DNA of 64,000 bases. Origin: DATFDN01 sp035685165. Lineage in GTDB: Bacteria > Pseudomonadota > Alphaproteobacteria > Acetobacterales > Acetobacteraceae. This document shows, one piece after another, positions 8,595 to 16,767 of this stretch. Where the stretch lies: the NCBI GenBank assembly GCA_035685165.1, contig DASRBI010000011.1, forward strand, positions 62,001-126,000, written 5' to 3'. The first letter of the stretch is position 1; each line of letters starts with the position of its first letter. A program made the translations under genes and the position numbers. Under the pieces are notes generated by a model that was given only the letters and a program-made list of their open reading frames with translations, was not told where the DNA came from and ran no database searches.

Positions 8595-9602
8595 GTGGCG
8601 GAAGCGGCCGGACCGACACTCGTAACCGGGGCAACGGGTTTTGTGGGCTCGGCGGTCGCGCGCGCCCTCGCCGCGCGCGGGCACCGGCTGCGGCTGCTGG
8701 CGCGCGCCTCCAGCAGCCGCGCCAACCTGGAAGGGCTCGCGGATGCCGAGATCGTCGTCGGCGACCTGACCGAGCCGGCGAGCCTCGCCCGCGCGGCGGC
8801 GGGCTGCGCGTCGGTGTTTCACGTCGCCGCCGACTATCGCATCTGGGTGCCCGACCCATCGGCCATGCTGCGTGCCAATGTGGACGGCACGGTCGCCATG
8901 ATCCGTGCCGCGCAGGCGGCAGGAGCGGCGCGGATCGTCTATTGCAGCTCGGTCGCGGCCCTCGGGGTCAGCGCGGACGGCACCCCGGCGGATGAGGCAA
9001 CGCCGGTCGCACCTGAGAGCATCATCGGCCCCTACAAACGCTCCAAATACGAAGCCGAGCAGGCCGCCCGCGCGCTTGCCGCCCAGGGCGCGCCGGTGGT
9101 GATCGTCAACCCGGCGGCGCCCGTGGGTCCGCGCGACATCAAGCCGACGCCGACCGGCAAGATGGTGCTCGATGCAGCCGCGGGTCGGATGCCCGCCTAC
9201 ATCGAGACCGGGCTCAATGTCGTTCATGTGGACGACGTGGCGGAGGGCCATGTGCTCGCCGCCGAGCGGGGCCGGATCGGCGAGAGCTATATCCTGGGCG
9301 GTGAAAACCTGCGGCTGCAGGAGCTGCTGACCCTGATCGCCTCCGAGGCGGGCCGGCGTCCGCCTTCGATCCGCGTTAATACCGAACTGGTGTGGCCGCT
9401 CGCCACAGTTATGGAGGCACTGGCGCGGATCGTGCCGTTCGAACCGCCGTTCACGCGCGACCATCTGCGGATGGCCCGCAAGCTCATGTTCTATTCCGCG
9501 GCCAAGGCCGAACGCGAGCTCGGCTACCGCGCTCGTCCGGCGCGCGAAGCGGTGCTCGACGCCATCGCCTGGTTCCGCGCCACGGGGCGGCTGCGCGCAT
9601 GA
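8595..9602 (+). CDS. hpnA: Hopanoid-associated sugar epimerase/reductase HpnA
   Basis: This 335-residue extended SDR enzyme starts at GTG. It has the Rossmann glycine motif VTGATGFVGSAVARAL at residues 9-24 and the catalytic YKRSK-type motif (PYKRSKYEAEQ) near residue 150. NPAAPVGPRDIKPT and the ILGGENL segment further downstream are typical of HpnA. The family is found at the head of hopanoid loci and is thought to act on a hopanoid sugar or side-chain precursor, but its substrate is not proven. The stop overlaps the next ATG by the ATGA junction, opening a four-gene operon. Confidence 0.9.
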   Translation: MAEAAGPTLVTGATGFVGSAVARALAARGHRLRLLARASSSRANLEGLADAEIVVGDLTEPASLARAAAGCASVFHVAADYRIWVPDPSAMLRANVDGTVAMIRAAQAAGAARIVYCSSVAALGVSADGTPADEATPVAPESIIGPYKRSKYEAEQAARALAAQGAPVVIVNPAAPVGPRDIKPTPTGKMVLDAAAGRMPAYIETGLNVVHVDDVAEGHVLAAERGRIGESYILGGENLRLQELLTLIASEAGRRPPSIRVNTELVWPLATVMEALARIVPFEPPFTRDHLRMARKLMFYSAAKAERELGYRARPAREAVLDAIAWFRATGRLRA

Positions 9603-10717
9603 CGGTCCTCGCCGCGCTGGCGCTGGCGATCTGGCTCTATCTGCTGTCGGCGCATGGTCGCTTCTGGCAATCCGGCCCCGCACTGGCGCCCGTGCGGCCA
9701 GAGACCGCCCCGCCGGCCGCGATCGTCGTGCCGGCGCGCGACGAGGCCGCGAGCATCGAGCCCGTGCTGCGTTCTCTGCTCGCCCAGGATTATCCGGGAC
9801 GCTTTCGGGTCATCCTTGTGGACGACCAGAGCACGGACGCTACCGGCCTCGAGGCACGCGCGCTCGCCGATCCGCGGCTGGCCGTCCTCGACGGCACGGA
9901 CCGGCCGACGGGCTGGAGCGGCAAGCTGTGGGCGGTCGCGCAGGGGGTGGAGGAAGCGAGCCGCGGCGGCGCCGAGCTGATCCTGCTCACGGATGCTGAC
10001 ATCGTCCACGACAGGCAGCACCTAGCGACACTGGCCGCGAAGGCGGAGCGGGATCGCCTCGATTTGGTCTCGGAGATGGTCGCGCTGCGCTGCGAGGCAC
10101 TGCCCGAGCGGGCACTGGTGCCGGCCTTCGTCTATTTCTTCCAGCTTCTTTACCCGTTCGCGCGCGTGAACGATCCGCTGTCGCGGACCGCAGGCGCGGC
10201 GGGCGGCACCATCCTGATCCGCCGCGCGGCGCTGGACCGGATCGGCGGGATCGAGGCCGTGCGCGGTGCGCTGATCGACGATGTGGCGCTCGGGGCGGCG
10301 GTGAAGCGCGGTGGGCCGGTCTGGCTCGGCCATAGCGAGCTTGCCCGGTCCGTGCGGCCCTATCCGGGATTTGCCGACATCTGGCGCATGGTGGCCCGCA
10401 CCGCCTATGTGCAGCTTCGCTTCTCCCCCCTTCGGCTGGTGTTCTGCGTGCTCGGGATGACGCTCACCTTCATCGTGCCGCCGCTCGCGGCGCTCGCTTG
10501 GCGCGGCGCGGCGGGCTGGATGGGTGCCGCGGCCTGGGCCGGGATGGCGGCGTCCTATCTGCCCACGCTGCGCCGCTATAGGCGCTCCCCGCTCTGGGCG
10601 CCGTTCCTGCCGATGATCGCCCTGTTCTACACGGCCGCCACCATCGGCTCGGCGCTCTCGCATCATCTCGGCCGCGGGGTGGTGTGGAAGCACCGCGCCT
10701 ACCAGGGCGCGGCATGA
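9599..10717 (+). CDS. hpnB: Hopanoid-associated glycosyltransferase HpnB
   Basis: This 372-residue family 2 glycosyltransferase begins with a hydrophobic segment (LAALALAIWLYLL). The GT-A fold shows IVVPARDEAASIEPVL, the VDDQSTD motif at about residue 78 and LTDADIVH, the metal-binding DxD region. The C-terminal third has two or three membrane helices, for example FCVLGMTLTFIVPPLAALAW. It should transfer a sugar at the cytoplasmic face of the inner membrane in hopanoid side-chain synthesis; the exact acceptor is inferred from context. It overlaps hpnA and hpnC by ATGA junctions. Confidence 0.9.
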   Translation: MTVLAALALAIWLYLLSAHGRFWQSGPALAPVRPETAPPAAIVVPARDEAASIEPVLRSLLAQDYPGRFRVILVDDQSTDATGLEARALADPRLAVLDGTDRPTGWSGKLWAVAQGVEEASRGGAELILLTDADIVHDRQHLATLAAKAERDRLDLVSEMVALRCEALPERALVPAFVYFFQLLYPFARVNDPLSRTAGAAGGTILIRRAALDRIGGIEAVRGALIDDVALGAAVKRGGPVWLGHSELARSVRPYPGFADIWRMVARTAYVQLRFSPLRLVFCVLGMTLTFIVPPLAALAWRGAAGWMGAAAWAGMAASYLPTLRRYRRSPLWAPFLPMIALFYTAATIGSALSHHLGRGVVWKHRAYQGAA

Positions 10718-11550
10718 GCGAGGCGCTGAGCGTCGAAGCGTGGTCGGGCAAGGACCGCGGCGACGAGAATTTCCCGGTCGGCTCGCTGTTGATCTGCCGC
10801 GCGCTGCGCCCGCACGTGCACGCCTTCTACGCCTTCGCCCGCAACGCCGACGACATCGCCGACAGCCCGGTGCTGGCACCCGCGGACAAGGTGGCGCGGC
10901 TCGATCTGATGCAAGACGTGCTGCTCGGGCGGCGGGAGGCCGGCTCGCCATCTGCGCTGCGGCTGCGCGCGAGCCTCGCCGAAACGGGCGTCACCACGCG
11001 GCATTCGACCGACCTGCTGATCGCCTTCCGCCAGGACGCCACCAAGCGGCGCTACGCGAGCTGGAACGAGCTGCTCGATTATTGCCGCTACTCCGCTATG
11101 CCCGTGGGGCGGCACGTGCTCGACCTGCACGGCGAGGATGCGGCGACACACGCGCCCTCGGACGCGCTCTGCGCAGCGTTGCAGGTGCTCAACCATCTGC
11201 AAGATTGCGCGAAGGATTTGGCCGCGCTCGACCGCTGCTATTTGCCGCTCGATCTCATGAGCGAGCACCGCACCGGCATCGACGATGTGCGCGCGCCTGC
11301 GACGAGCCCGGGATTGCGCCGTGTGTTCGACGCCCTGCTCGATCGCGTCGCCGCGCTGAACGAACAGGCGCTGCTGCTTCCCGCGCGCTGCCGCGACCGG
11401 CGGCTGCGGCTGGAGACCGCGGTCATCGTCGCGCTGTCGCGGCGGCTGGCGCGGCGGTTGCGCGCGGGCGATCCGCTCGCGACCCGTGTGAAGCTCACCA
11501 AATCGGACGTGCTCGGCGCGCTCGCCGAGTCGCTTAGATATCTCGTGTGA
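10714..11550 (+). CDS. hpnC: Hydroxysqualene synthase HpnC
   Basis: This 278-residue trans-isoprenyl diphosphate synthase-like protein is of the squalene/phytoene synthase superfamily. It carries the first acidic motif NADDIAD around residue 43 and the second region NHLQDCAKDL near residue 157. In characterised hopanoid pathways HpnC converts presqualene diphosphate to hydroxysqualene. The start is the ATG inside the ATGA overlap with hpnB. The gene ends in a GTGA overlap with hpnD, so both prenyl-coupling enzymes should be made in step. Confidence 0.92.
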   Translation: MSEALSVEAWSGKDRGDENFPVGSLLICRALRPHVHAFYAFARNADDIADSPVLAPADKVARLDLMQDVLLGRREAGSPSALRLRASLAETGVTTRHSTDLLIAFRQDATKRRYASWNELLDYCRYSAMPVGRHVLDLHGEDAATHAPSDALCAALQVLNHLQDCAKDLAALDRCYLPLDLMSEHRTGIDDVRAPATSPGLRRVFDALLDRVAALNEQALLLPARCRDRRLRLETAVIVALSRRLARRLRAGDPLATRVKLTKSDVLGALAESLRYLV

Positions 11551-12401
11551 GCACGCTCGATTGCGCCCCGGAGGACTTGGCGGCCGTGGAGGCGGCCGTC
11601 CGCAACGCCGGCACCTCGTTTTATCAAGGGATGCGCGTGCTGCCGCCGGACCGGCGCATGGCGATATACGCGATTTACGCCTTCTGCCGCGACGTGGATG
11701 ACATCGCTGACGAGCAAGGCACTCTTGCAGAAAAGCGGCGCTGTCTCGATGAATGGCGGGAGCGCATCGCCGCTCTCTATCGCGGCGAGGCGGCGGATAG
11801 CGCGGTCGCGCGCGTGCTGCGCGCCGCCATCGGCCGGTTCGGGCTGCGCCAGGAGGATTTCCAGGCGGTGATCGACGGGATGCAGATGGATGCCGAAACC
11901 GCCATCGTCGCCCCTGCCCTCGCCACGCTCGATCTTTACTGCGACCGGGTGGCCGCCGCGGTCGGGCGCCTGTCGGTGCGCGCCTTCGGCGATTCGTCCA
12001 CGGCAGCGGACCGTGTCGCCTACAATCTGGGCCGGGCGCTGCAACTCACCAACATCCTGCGCGACTTGAAGGAAGACGCGGCGCGCGGCCGGCTTTACCT
12101 GCCGCGCGAATGGCTGAACGAGGCCGGCGTGCCGGCCGAGCCGCAGGCCGCCCTCGCCTCACCGGACCTCGGCGTGGTGTGCGAGCGGATGGCAGCGCAG
12201 GCGGCGGAGCATTTCAGGGCCGCAAGGGCGGCGATGGCGGCGTGCGACCGGCGGGCGATGAAGCCCGCAAGGCTCATGGCCGGAAGCTACGCGGGGATCC
12301 TGGCGGCGCTGCGGCGGCGCGGCTGGAGGCGGCTCGATCAGCCGGTTTCCCTGCCGCTCTGGCGGAAGCTGTTGCTTGGGTTGCAGGCGCTGGCGCCCTG
12401 A
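11547..12401 (+). CDS. hpnD: Presqualene diphosphate synthase HpnD
   Basis: This 284-residue squalene/phytoene synthase family enzyme has a canonical first Asp-rich motif FCRDVDDIADE near residue 50. The second, LTNILRDLKEDAARGR, lies near residue 167, with RGRLYLP following. HpnD condenses two farnesyl diphosphates to presqualene diphosphate. It uses a GTG start overlapping the hpnC stop. The last 128 bp overlap, in antisense, the 3' end of the convergent sterol-desaturase-like gene. The third squalene enzyme, hpnE, is about 46 kb away at 58567-59808. Confidence 0.93.
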   Translation: MSTLDCAPEDLAAVEAAVRNAGTSFYQGMRVLPPDRRMAIYAIYAFCRDVDDIADEQGTLAEKRRCLDEWRERIAALYRGEAADSAVARVLRAAIGRFGLRQEDFQAVIDGMQMDAETAIVAPALATLDLYCDRVAAAVGRLSVRAFGDSSTAADRVAYNLGRALQLTNILRDLKEDAARGRLYLPREWLNEAGVPAEPQAALASPDLGVVCERMAAQAAEHFRAARAAMAACDRRAMKPARLMAGSYAGILAALRRRGWRRLDQPVSLPLWRKLLLGLQALAP

Positions 12402-13317
12402 ACAGGGCGCCGAGGAACCCGGTCAGCCCCGCCCATTGCTGGCTTGCGTAGCTGCCGCTCGCCAGCGCCTCGCGCGCGCCGGGCACGCCGGTCGGCACAA
12501 AATCGCGGGAAAAGTCGGCAGTCCCGAACAGCATGTCCCACCAGGGCAGCACCGCGCCGTAATTGCAGCTCCGCCGCCCCGCCGCCCGCACGCCGTGATG
12601 GGCGCGGTGAAAGCGCGGCGAAACCAGCAGCCGCTCGCCGAACCAGCCGAAGGAGATGCGGGCATTGGCGTGCGACAGGCTCTCGATGAAGCGCAGCACG
12701 AGCACGAGCAGCGGGAACTGCATCGGCGGCACGCCGATCACGAGCGCCACGGCAGTGAACCAGAGGAAGGCTATGACGTCATCGAGGATGTGGTTCCGGT
12801 CGTCGGACCAGAACGTCATCTGCCGCTGCGCGTGATGCAGCGCGTGCAGCTCCCACCACCAGCGGAAACTGTGCGACAGCCTGTGCCGCCAGTAGTCGGC
12901 GAAATCGAGGATCACCGCGTAGCAGAAGAAGGTCAGTACTGGCTTGCCGAGCAGGAATGGTGCGGCCGTCTCCAGCATCGGCGGCACCCAGCCGTGATCG
13001 GCGAGCCAGCCGTTCATGCTCGTCTGCACTTGATAGAACAACACGAACGTGACGAGCGGCAGCACGCCCACGCGCGCGATCAGCGTGTAAAGGACATCGA
13101 CCGTCACCACCCGCCGGTCGGGCCAATGCTCCACGGGGCGCCAGCGTTCGAGCGGCAGGCAGATCGCATAGGTCAGCGCAACCTGCACGAGCCCGTATAC
13201 CGCAAACAGCGCCCAGCCGAAGGAGATTTCCTCCCAGCGCATCAGGCCGAGCGCGTAAAGCGCCGGGAGCACCAAGTGCTCCTGTACCCATCCAGCAGTG
13301 AGATCGAACGGGTTCAC
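12274..13317 (-). CDS. Sterol desaturase / fatty acid hydroxylase superfamily protein
   Basis: This 347-residue membrane enzyme has several hydrophobic helices and the His clusters of the non-heme di-iron hydroxylase superfamily: HRLSH, HALHH, and HRAHH near residue 230. Such enzymes hydroxylate or desaturate sterols, carotenoids or lipids at the membrane. Its position beside hpnABCD makes hopanoid or another isoprenoid lipid a plausible substrate, but this is inference. The final 50 or so residues are Ala/Pro/Arg-rich and encoded entirely opposite hpnD, so that tail is probably disordered. It lies seven bases downstream of the propeller gene's stop region on the same strand only by neighbourhood; separate transcription is possible. 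Confidence 0.85.
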   Translation of the reverse strand: MNPFDLTAGWVQEHLVLPALYALGLMRWEEISFGWALFAVYGLVQVALTYAICLPLERWRPVEHWPDRRVVTVDVLYTLIARVGVLPLVTFVLFYQVQTSMNGWLADHGWVPPMLETAAPFLLGKPVLTFFCYAVILDFADYWRHRLSHSFRWWWELHALHHAQRQMTFWSDDRNHILDDVIAFLWFTAVALVIGVPPMQFPLLVLVLRFIESLSHANARISFGWFGERLLVSPRFHRAHHGVRAAGRRSCNYGAVLPWWDMLFGTADFSRDFVPTGVPGAREALASGSYASQQWAGLTGFLGALFRAPAPATQATASARAAGKPADRAASSRAAAAPPGSPRSFRP

Positions 13318-13324
13318 TGGCGTC

Positions 13325-14290
13325 TCAGCCCCCGAGCGCGACCTTGGCCGGGGTCGGCGCGCGCGGATTGAGGAAGATGCCGTGCGGAGAGCGGCCGACC
13401 GGGATGTCGGTGATCGCCCCGGTGGCCGGGTCGAGAACGGCGACCGATTCGGCGAAGCGGCGCGTGATCCAAACCTTCCCGTCCGACGCGAACGCCAGAT
13501 CGTCCGGCCCGCCGGAAATCTGGAAGGAGCGGATCGGCGTCAGCGTATCGGCGCGCAGTTCCTCCGTCGTGCCGGCGACGCGGTTATTGACCCACAGCAC
13601 CTTGCCGTCCGGCGAGAGGAACAGATTGTGGGCGCCGCGGCCGGTGACGACATGGCGCAGCACCTTGCCGTCTGCGGGATCGAGCTCTGCCAGGTAATCG
13701 GTGCCCATGTCGGCGACCAGCAGCTTGCCGTTGAGCCAAAGCACGCCGGCCGGGGTGTTGCCGACCTTCACCTGCCACAGCTCCTTCATCGCGCCGAGGT
13801 CGAACGCAATCAGCGCGTTGGCACCCTGAAGGGTAACAAAGACGCGGCGCGAATCGGGCGAGAAAGCGAGGTGGCTCGGCATCGAGCCGGTGCGGAAGCG
13901 ATGCAGCAGCGTGTAGGTGGCGGCGTCGTACACGTCCACCTGATTGCGTGCGAGACCATTAACCACGAGCAGCTTGCCGTCCGGGCTGAAGCCGAGTTGA
14001 TAGGGATCGGCGCAGACAACGCGGCGCTCGAGCGCGCCGGTCTGCGGATCGAGCAGCAGCAGCGCGTTGCCTGCCGAATCGCCCACGACCAGCGACTTGC
14101 CATCGGGCGACAGCGCCCAATGGTGCGGCTCGCGCAAGGCCGGCACGCGCCCGATCTCCTTCTCGGTGCTCATGTCGATCAGGCTGAGCGACGCCGCCCC
14201 GGAGTTCATCACCACGGCGAGTCCGGCCGCGGCGGCGGGCAGCGGCGCCAGCGCGGCGCAGGCGAGGATCAGGCGGCAGAGCAGGCCCAT
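13325..14290 (-). CDS. Exported YVTN-type beta-propeller protein
   Basis: This 321-residue protein has a signal peptide (MGLLCRLILACAALAPLPAAAA). It contains repeated SPDGKxLxV blades, for example WALSPDGKSLVVGD, GFSPDGKLLVVNG, AFSPDSRRVFVT and FLSPDGKVLWV. These repeats define a cytochrome cd1/YVTN-like seven-bladed propeller. No heme-binding CxxCH or catalytic signature is visible, so a periplasmic scaffold or ligand-binding role is inferred. It is 15 bases downstream of the O-antigen-ligase-like gene on the same strand, and those two may be co-transcribed. Confidence 0.8.
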   Translation of the reverse strand: MGLLCRLILACAALAPLPAAAAGLAVVMNSGAASLSLIDMSTEKEIGRVPALREPHHWALSPDGKSLVVGDSAGNALLLLDPQTGALERRVVCADPYQLGFSPDGKLLVVNGLARNQVDVYDAATYTLLHRFRTGSMPSHLAFSPDSRRVFVTLQGANALIAFDLGAMKELWQVKVGNTPAGVLWLNGKLLVADMGTDYLAELDPADGKVLRHVVTGRGAHNLFLSPDGKVLWVNNRVAGTTEELRADTLTPIRSFQISGGPDDLAFASDGKVWITRRFAESVAVLDPATGAITDIPVGRSPHGIFLNPRAPTPAKVALGG

Positions 14291-14305
14291 GCAATCTCCG
14301 GCTAC

Positions 14306-15643
14306 CTAGCCCGACTCGGGCGCCCGGCTCCCGGCCGCGCCGCGCGCGAAAACCGCGATGCAGAAGGTGAACAGGACGCTGGCCGACGTCGAGATCAGCA
14401 CGTTGTCGGTCCAGGCATGGCACGCGAAGGCGACAAAAACCAGCCGCATGATGACGCGCTCGGCGAATTGCAGCCTGCGCGTATGGCGCCAGGCCCACAG
14501 GGCGAACCAGAGGACGAGCAGCGCCCGGCCGATCTGCCCGCCCTCCACCTCCATCCGCAGCCACTCGTTGTGCGCGGCCCAGGTGTGCATCAGCTGGATC
14601 ACCTCAGACCGAGGCGGCACCACCAGGTTGCCGGCGCCCACCCCCCATCCGAACCAGGGAGAGCTCTGCGCGGCGCGGGCGAAATAGGGCCAGAGCGCCG
14701 CGCGCCCGCTGAGATCGCCCGCATCGTCGTTCAGCAGCAGGTTGAACACGCGGAGCGACTCGAGCGAGGCGGCGGCGGCCAGGAACACCGGGATCGCGGC
14801 GGCGCCCGCCAGCAGCACAAGCCGGCGCGCGGAGGGCGAAACCGCTGCCGACGGCACGAAGGCAAGCGTCGATCCGACTACCAGGGCGCCATAGAGCAGC
14901 GGCGCCCGGGCACCGGTCAGCAGCAGAACGGCAAAGTTCGCGGCCAGCAGGGCGAGATCGCGGTCGCGGCCTTGGCGGTAGTATTCTATCAGGCAGGCAT
15001 AGATCGCGGTCAGCGCGGCGCCCGCCAGGAAGGCCGGATGCCCGGTCGCGGCAAGGCGCAGCCCGCCCGAGTCGATGAACAGGGGGCGGAGGCCCGCCAC
15101 ATCGAGCGCCGCGCCGGCCGCAACCGCGACCAAAGGGGCGATTTTGGCGGCGCGGATGATCCCGGCGCACCAGCGCGGCCCGGGCCGGGCGAAGGCGAAG
15201 GCATAGGGCGCGGCGGAACCGACCAGCGAGCGCAGGCTGTCGGCGACCGTGAGACCGGGAAACAGGCCGTGCGCCAGTCCGGCCACGAACATCGCGGCGA
15301 AGGCGAAGCCCGGATTGAACGGATCGGCGGCGGGGCCGAACCGCATCGCGCAGAAGAGCGCCAGCAGAAGCCCCGTGCCTTTCACCGCCGCGATGGTGGG
15401 CTGAAACGCCTCCGGGCCGATCCAGTCGTGCAGTGCCATTTCGGGCGTGCAGGCGGCGAGCACGAACCAGCAGGCGCTGACCAGTTCCAGCCGCCGCCAG
15501 ACGACCAGCAGCGCACCCGCCGCGAGCCCGCCCGTCATAAGCACCCAGAACGCCGCGGGAAACAGCCCGGCGCAGATCGCAGCGGCCCCCAGAAACATGG
15601 CCAGCGCGACAGCGGCGGACTGGCGGAGGGCGAGATCGCGCAT
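14306..15643 (-). CDS. O-antigen ligase / polymerase-like multi-span membrane protein
   Basis: This 445-residue protein has roughly ten to twelve hydrophobic helices and one long periplasmic loop near residues 300-360. That loop contains SPWFGWGVGAGN and HTWAAHNEWLRMEVEGGQIG. A glycine-rich turn followed by HNxxL and a Gly-containing helix is characteristic of the WaaL/Wzy ligase family. Such proteins attach or polymerise surface polysaccharide at the periplasmic face of the inner membrane. No glycosyltransferase genes flank it, so the glycan is unknown. The stop is 15 bases before the beta-propeller gene. Confidence 0.75.
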   Translation of the reverse strand: MRDLALRQSAAVALAMFLGAAAICAGLFPAAFWVLMTGGLAAGALLVVWRRLELVSACWFVLAACTPEMALHDWIGPEAFQPTIAAVKGTGLLLALFCAMRFGPAADPFNPGFAFAAMFVAGLAHGLFPGLTVADSLRSLVGSAAPYAFAFARPGPRWCAGIIRAAKIAPLVAVAAGAALDVAGLRPLFIDSGGLRLAATGHPAFLAGAALTAIYACLIEYYRQGRDRDLALLAANFAVLLLTGARAPLLYGALVVGSTLAFVPSAAVSPSARRLVLLAGAAAIPVFLAAAASLESLRVFNLLLNDDAGDLSGRAALWPYFARAAQSSPWFGWGVGAGNLVVPPRSEVIQLMHTWAAHNEWLRMEVEGGQIGRALLVLWFALWAWRHTRRLQFAERVIMRLVFVAFACHAWTDNVLISTSASVLFTFCIAVFARGAAGSRAPESG

Positions 15644-15718
15644 CCGCGCAGCCTGCCACGTCCCTGTTTAATGCCGGGTTTACCGGCTACGGTCGCCGCA
15701 ATGGTGAGGGAGGAGAGG

Positions 15719-16639
15719 ATGGACGGTCATCGCGTTGTCGCCACTGGGCTGAGCTTCCCCGAGGGGCCGGTCGCGATGCGGGACGGCTCGGTGGTACTGG
15801 TCGAGATCGAACGCCAAAGCGTCAGCCGCGTGCTGCCTGACGGCCGCGTGGAGGTCGTGGCCCGCACGGGCGGCGGCCCGAACGGCCTCGCCCTGGGGCC
15901 GGGAGGCAGTTTCTATGTCTGCAACAATGGCGGGTTTTCCTGGCGCTATGACGGGCGGATGCCGATCCCGGGCACCGCCTCCACCGATTACGAGACCGGC
16001 CGCATCGAGCGCGTGGATCCGGCAACCGGCGTTGTCAGCCGCCTCTACGACCGCTGCGGCGTCCATCCGCTGCGCGGCCCGAACGACCTCGTGTTCGACA
16101 ACCAGGGCGGATTCTACTTCTCCGATCCCGGCAAGCGCCGCGCCCGCGACCGCGACTGGGGCGGGCTCTACTACGCGAAGGCCGATGGCTCGGCGATCAC
16201 CGAGGTGGCCTACCCGATCCTGACGCCGAACGGCGTCGGCCTGTCGCCCGACGGGCGCACGGTCTATGTCGCCGAGACCGAGACGGCGCGGCTCTGGGCC
16301 TTCGACCTGGAGGCGCCGGGTGTTGCGCGCAAGCAGGGCTTCCCCTCGCCGCATGGCGGGCGGCTGATCGCGGGCCTCGGCGGCTTCTGCCGCTTCGACA
16401 GCCTCGCCGTGGACGCCGCCGGGAATGTGTGCGTCGCCACGCTCGTGACCGGCTGCATCAGCGTCATCGCGCCGGACGGGCGCATCGTGCGGCAGGTGCC
16501 GACGGGCGATCCGATGACCACCAATATCTGCTTCGGCGGCCCGGATCGGCGCACAGCCTTCATCACGCTCTCCGGCAAGGGCCAGCTCATCGCGATGGAC
16601 TGGCCCGAGCCGGGCCTTGCGCTGGCGCACGAAGGTTGA
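15719..16639 (+). CDS. SMP-30/gluconolactonase/LRE family protein
   Basis: This is a 306-residue six-bladed propeller hydrolase. I place the start at the ATG of MDGHRVVATG because AGGGAGG lies five bases before it; an ATG 18 bases upstream overlaps that Shine-Dalgarno. Diagnostic segments are LSFPEGPV with its metal-binding Glu at the N-terminus, GGGPNGLALG, LRGPNDLVFD with the metal-binding Asn, LTPNGVGLSPD and a DSLAVD segment near residue 225. Family members hydrolyse sugar lactones or related esters using one divalent metal. The open frame continues far upstream, but that part is antisense to the convergent genes. Confidence 0.87.
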   Translation: MDGHRVVATGLSFPEGPVAMRDGSVVLVEIERQSVSRVLPDGRVEVVARTGGGPNGLALGPGGSFYVCNNGGFSWRYDGRMPIPGTASTDYETGRIERVDPATGVVSRLYDRCGVHPLRGPNDLVFDNQGGFYFSDPGKRRARDRDWGGLYYAKADGSAITEVAYPILTPNGVGLSPDGRTVYVAETETARLWAFDLEAPGVARKQGFPSPHGGRLIAGLGGFCRFDSLAVDAAGNVCVATLVTGCISVIAPDGRIVRQVPTGDPMTTNICFGGPDRRTAFITLSGKGQLIAMDWPEPGLALAHEG

Positions 16640-16720
16640 GGCTCGGACACGCGGTGCGCCACTGATGGCGGCTCGATCCCGGCTGGCTCTCTGCGGGTTC
16701 CTCTCCGCCGCGCCGGCCAG

Positions 16721-16737
16721 GCTTGGCCTAGCCAAGC
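16721..16737. terminator. Inverted repeat between convergent genes (possible bidirectional terminator)
   Basis: GCTTGGC and GCCAAGC form a perfect seven-base hairpin around CTA, 82 bases after the SMP-30 stop and 31 bases beyond the acyl-CoA ligase stop. There is no T-tract on either strand, so intrinsic termination is uncertain. Confidence 0.35.
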
Positions 16738-16767
16738 ACGGCATGACTGACAAATATGACGGGTGGC

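Noticed and set aside
13298..15700. Long plus-strand open frame reaching back from the SMP-30 gene
   Set aside because: It is antisense to the propeller and ligase-like genes, Arg/Gly/Ala-rich with no family motifs; only the part after 15719 is a gene.
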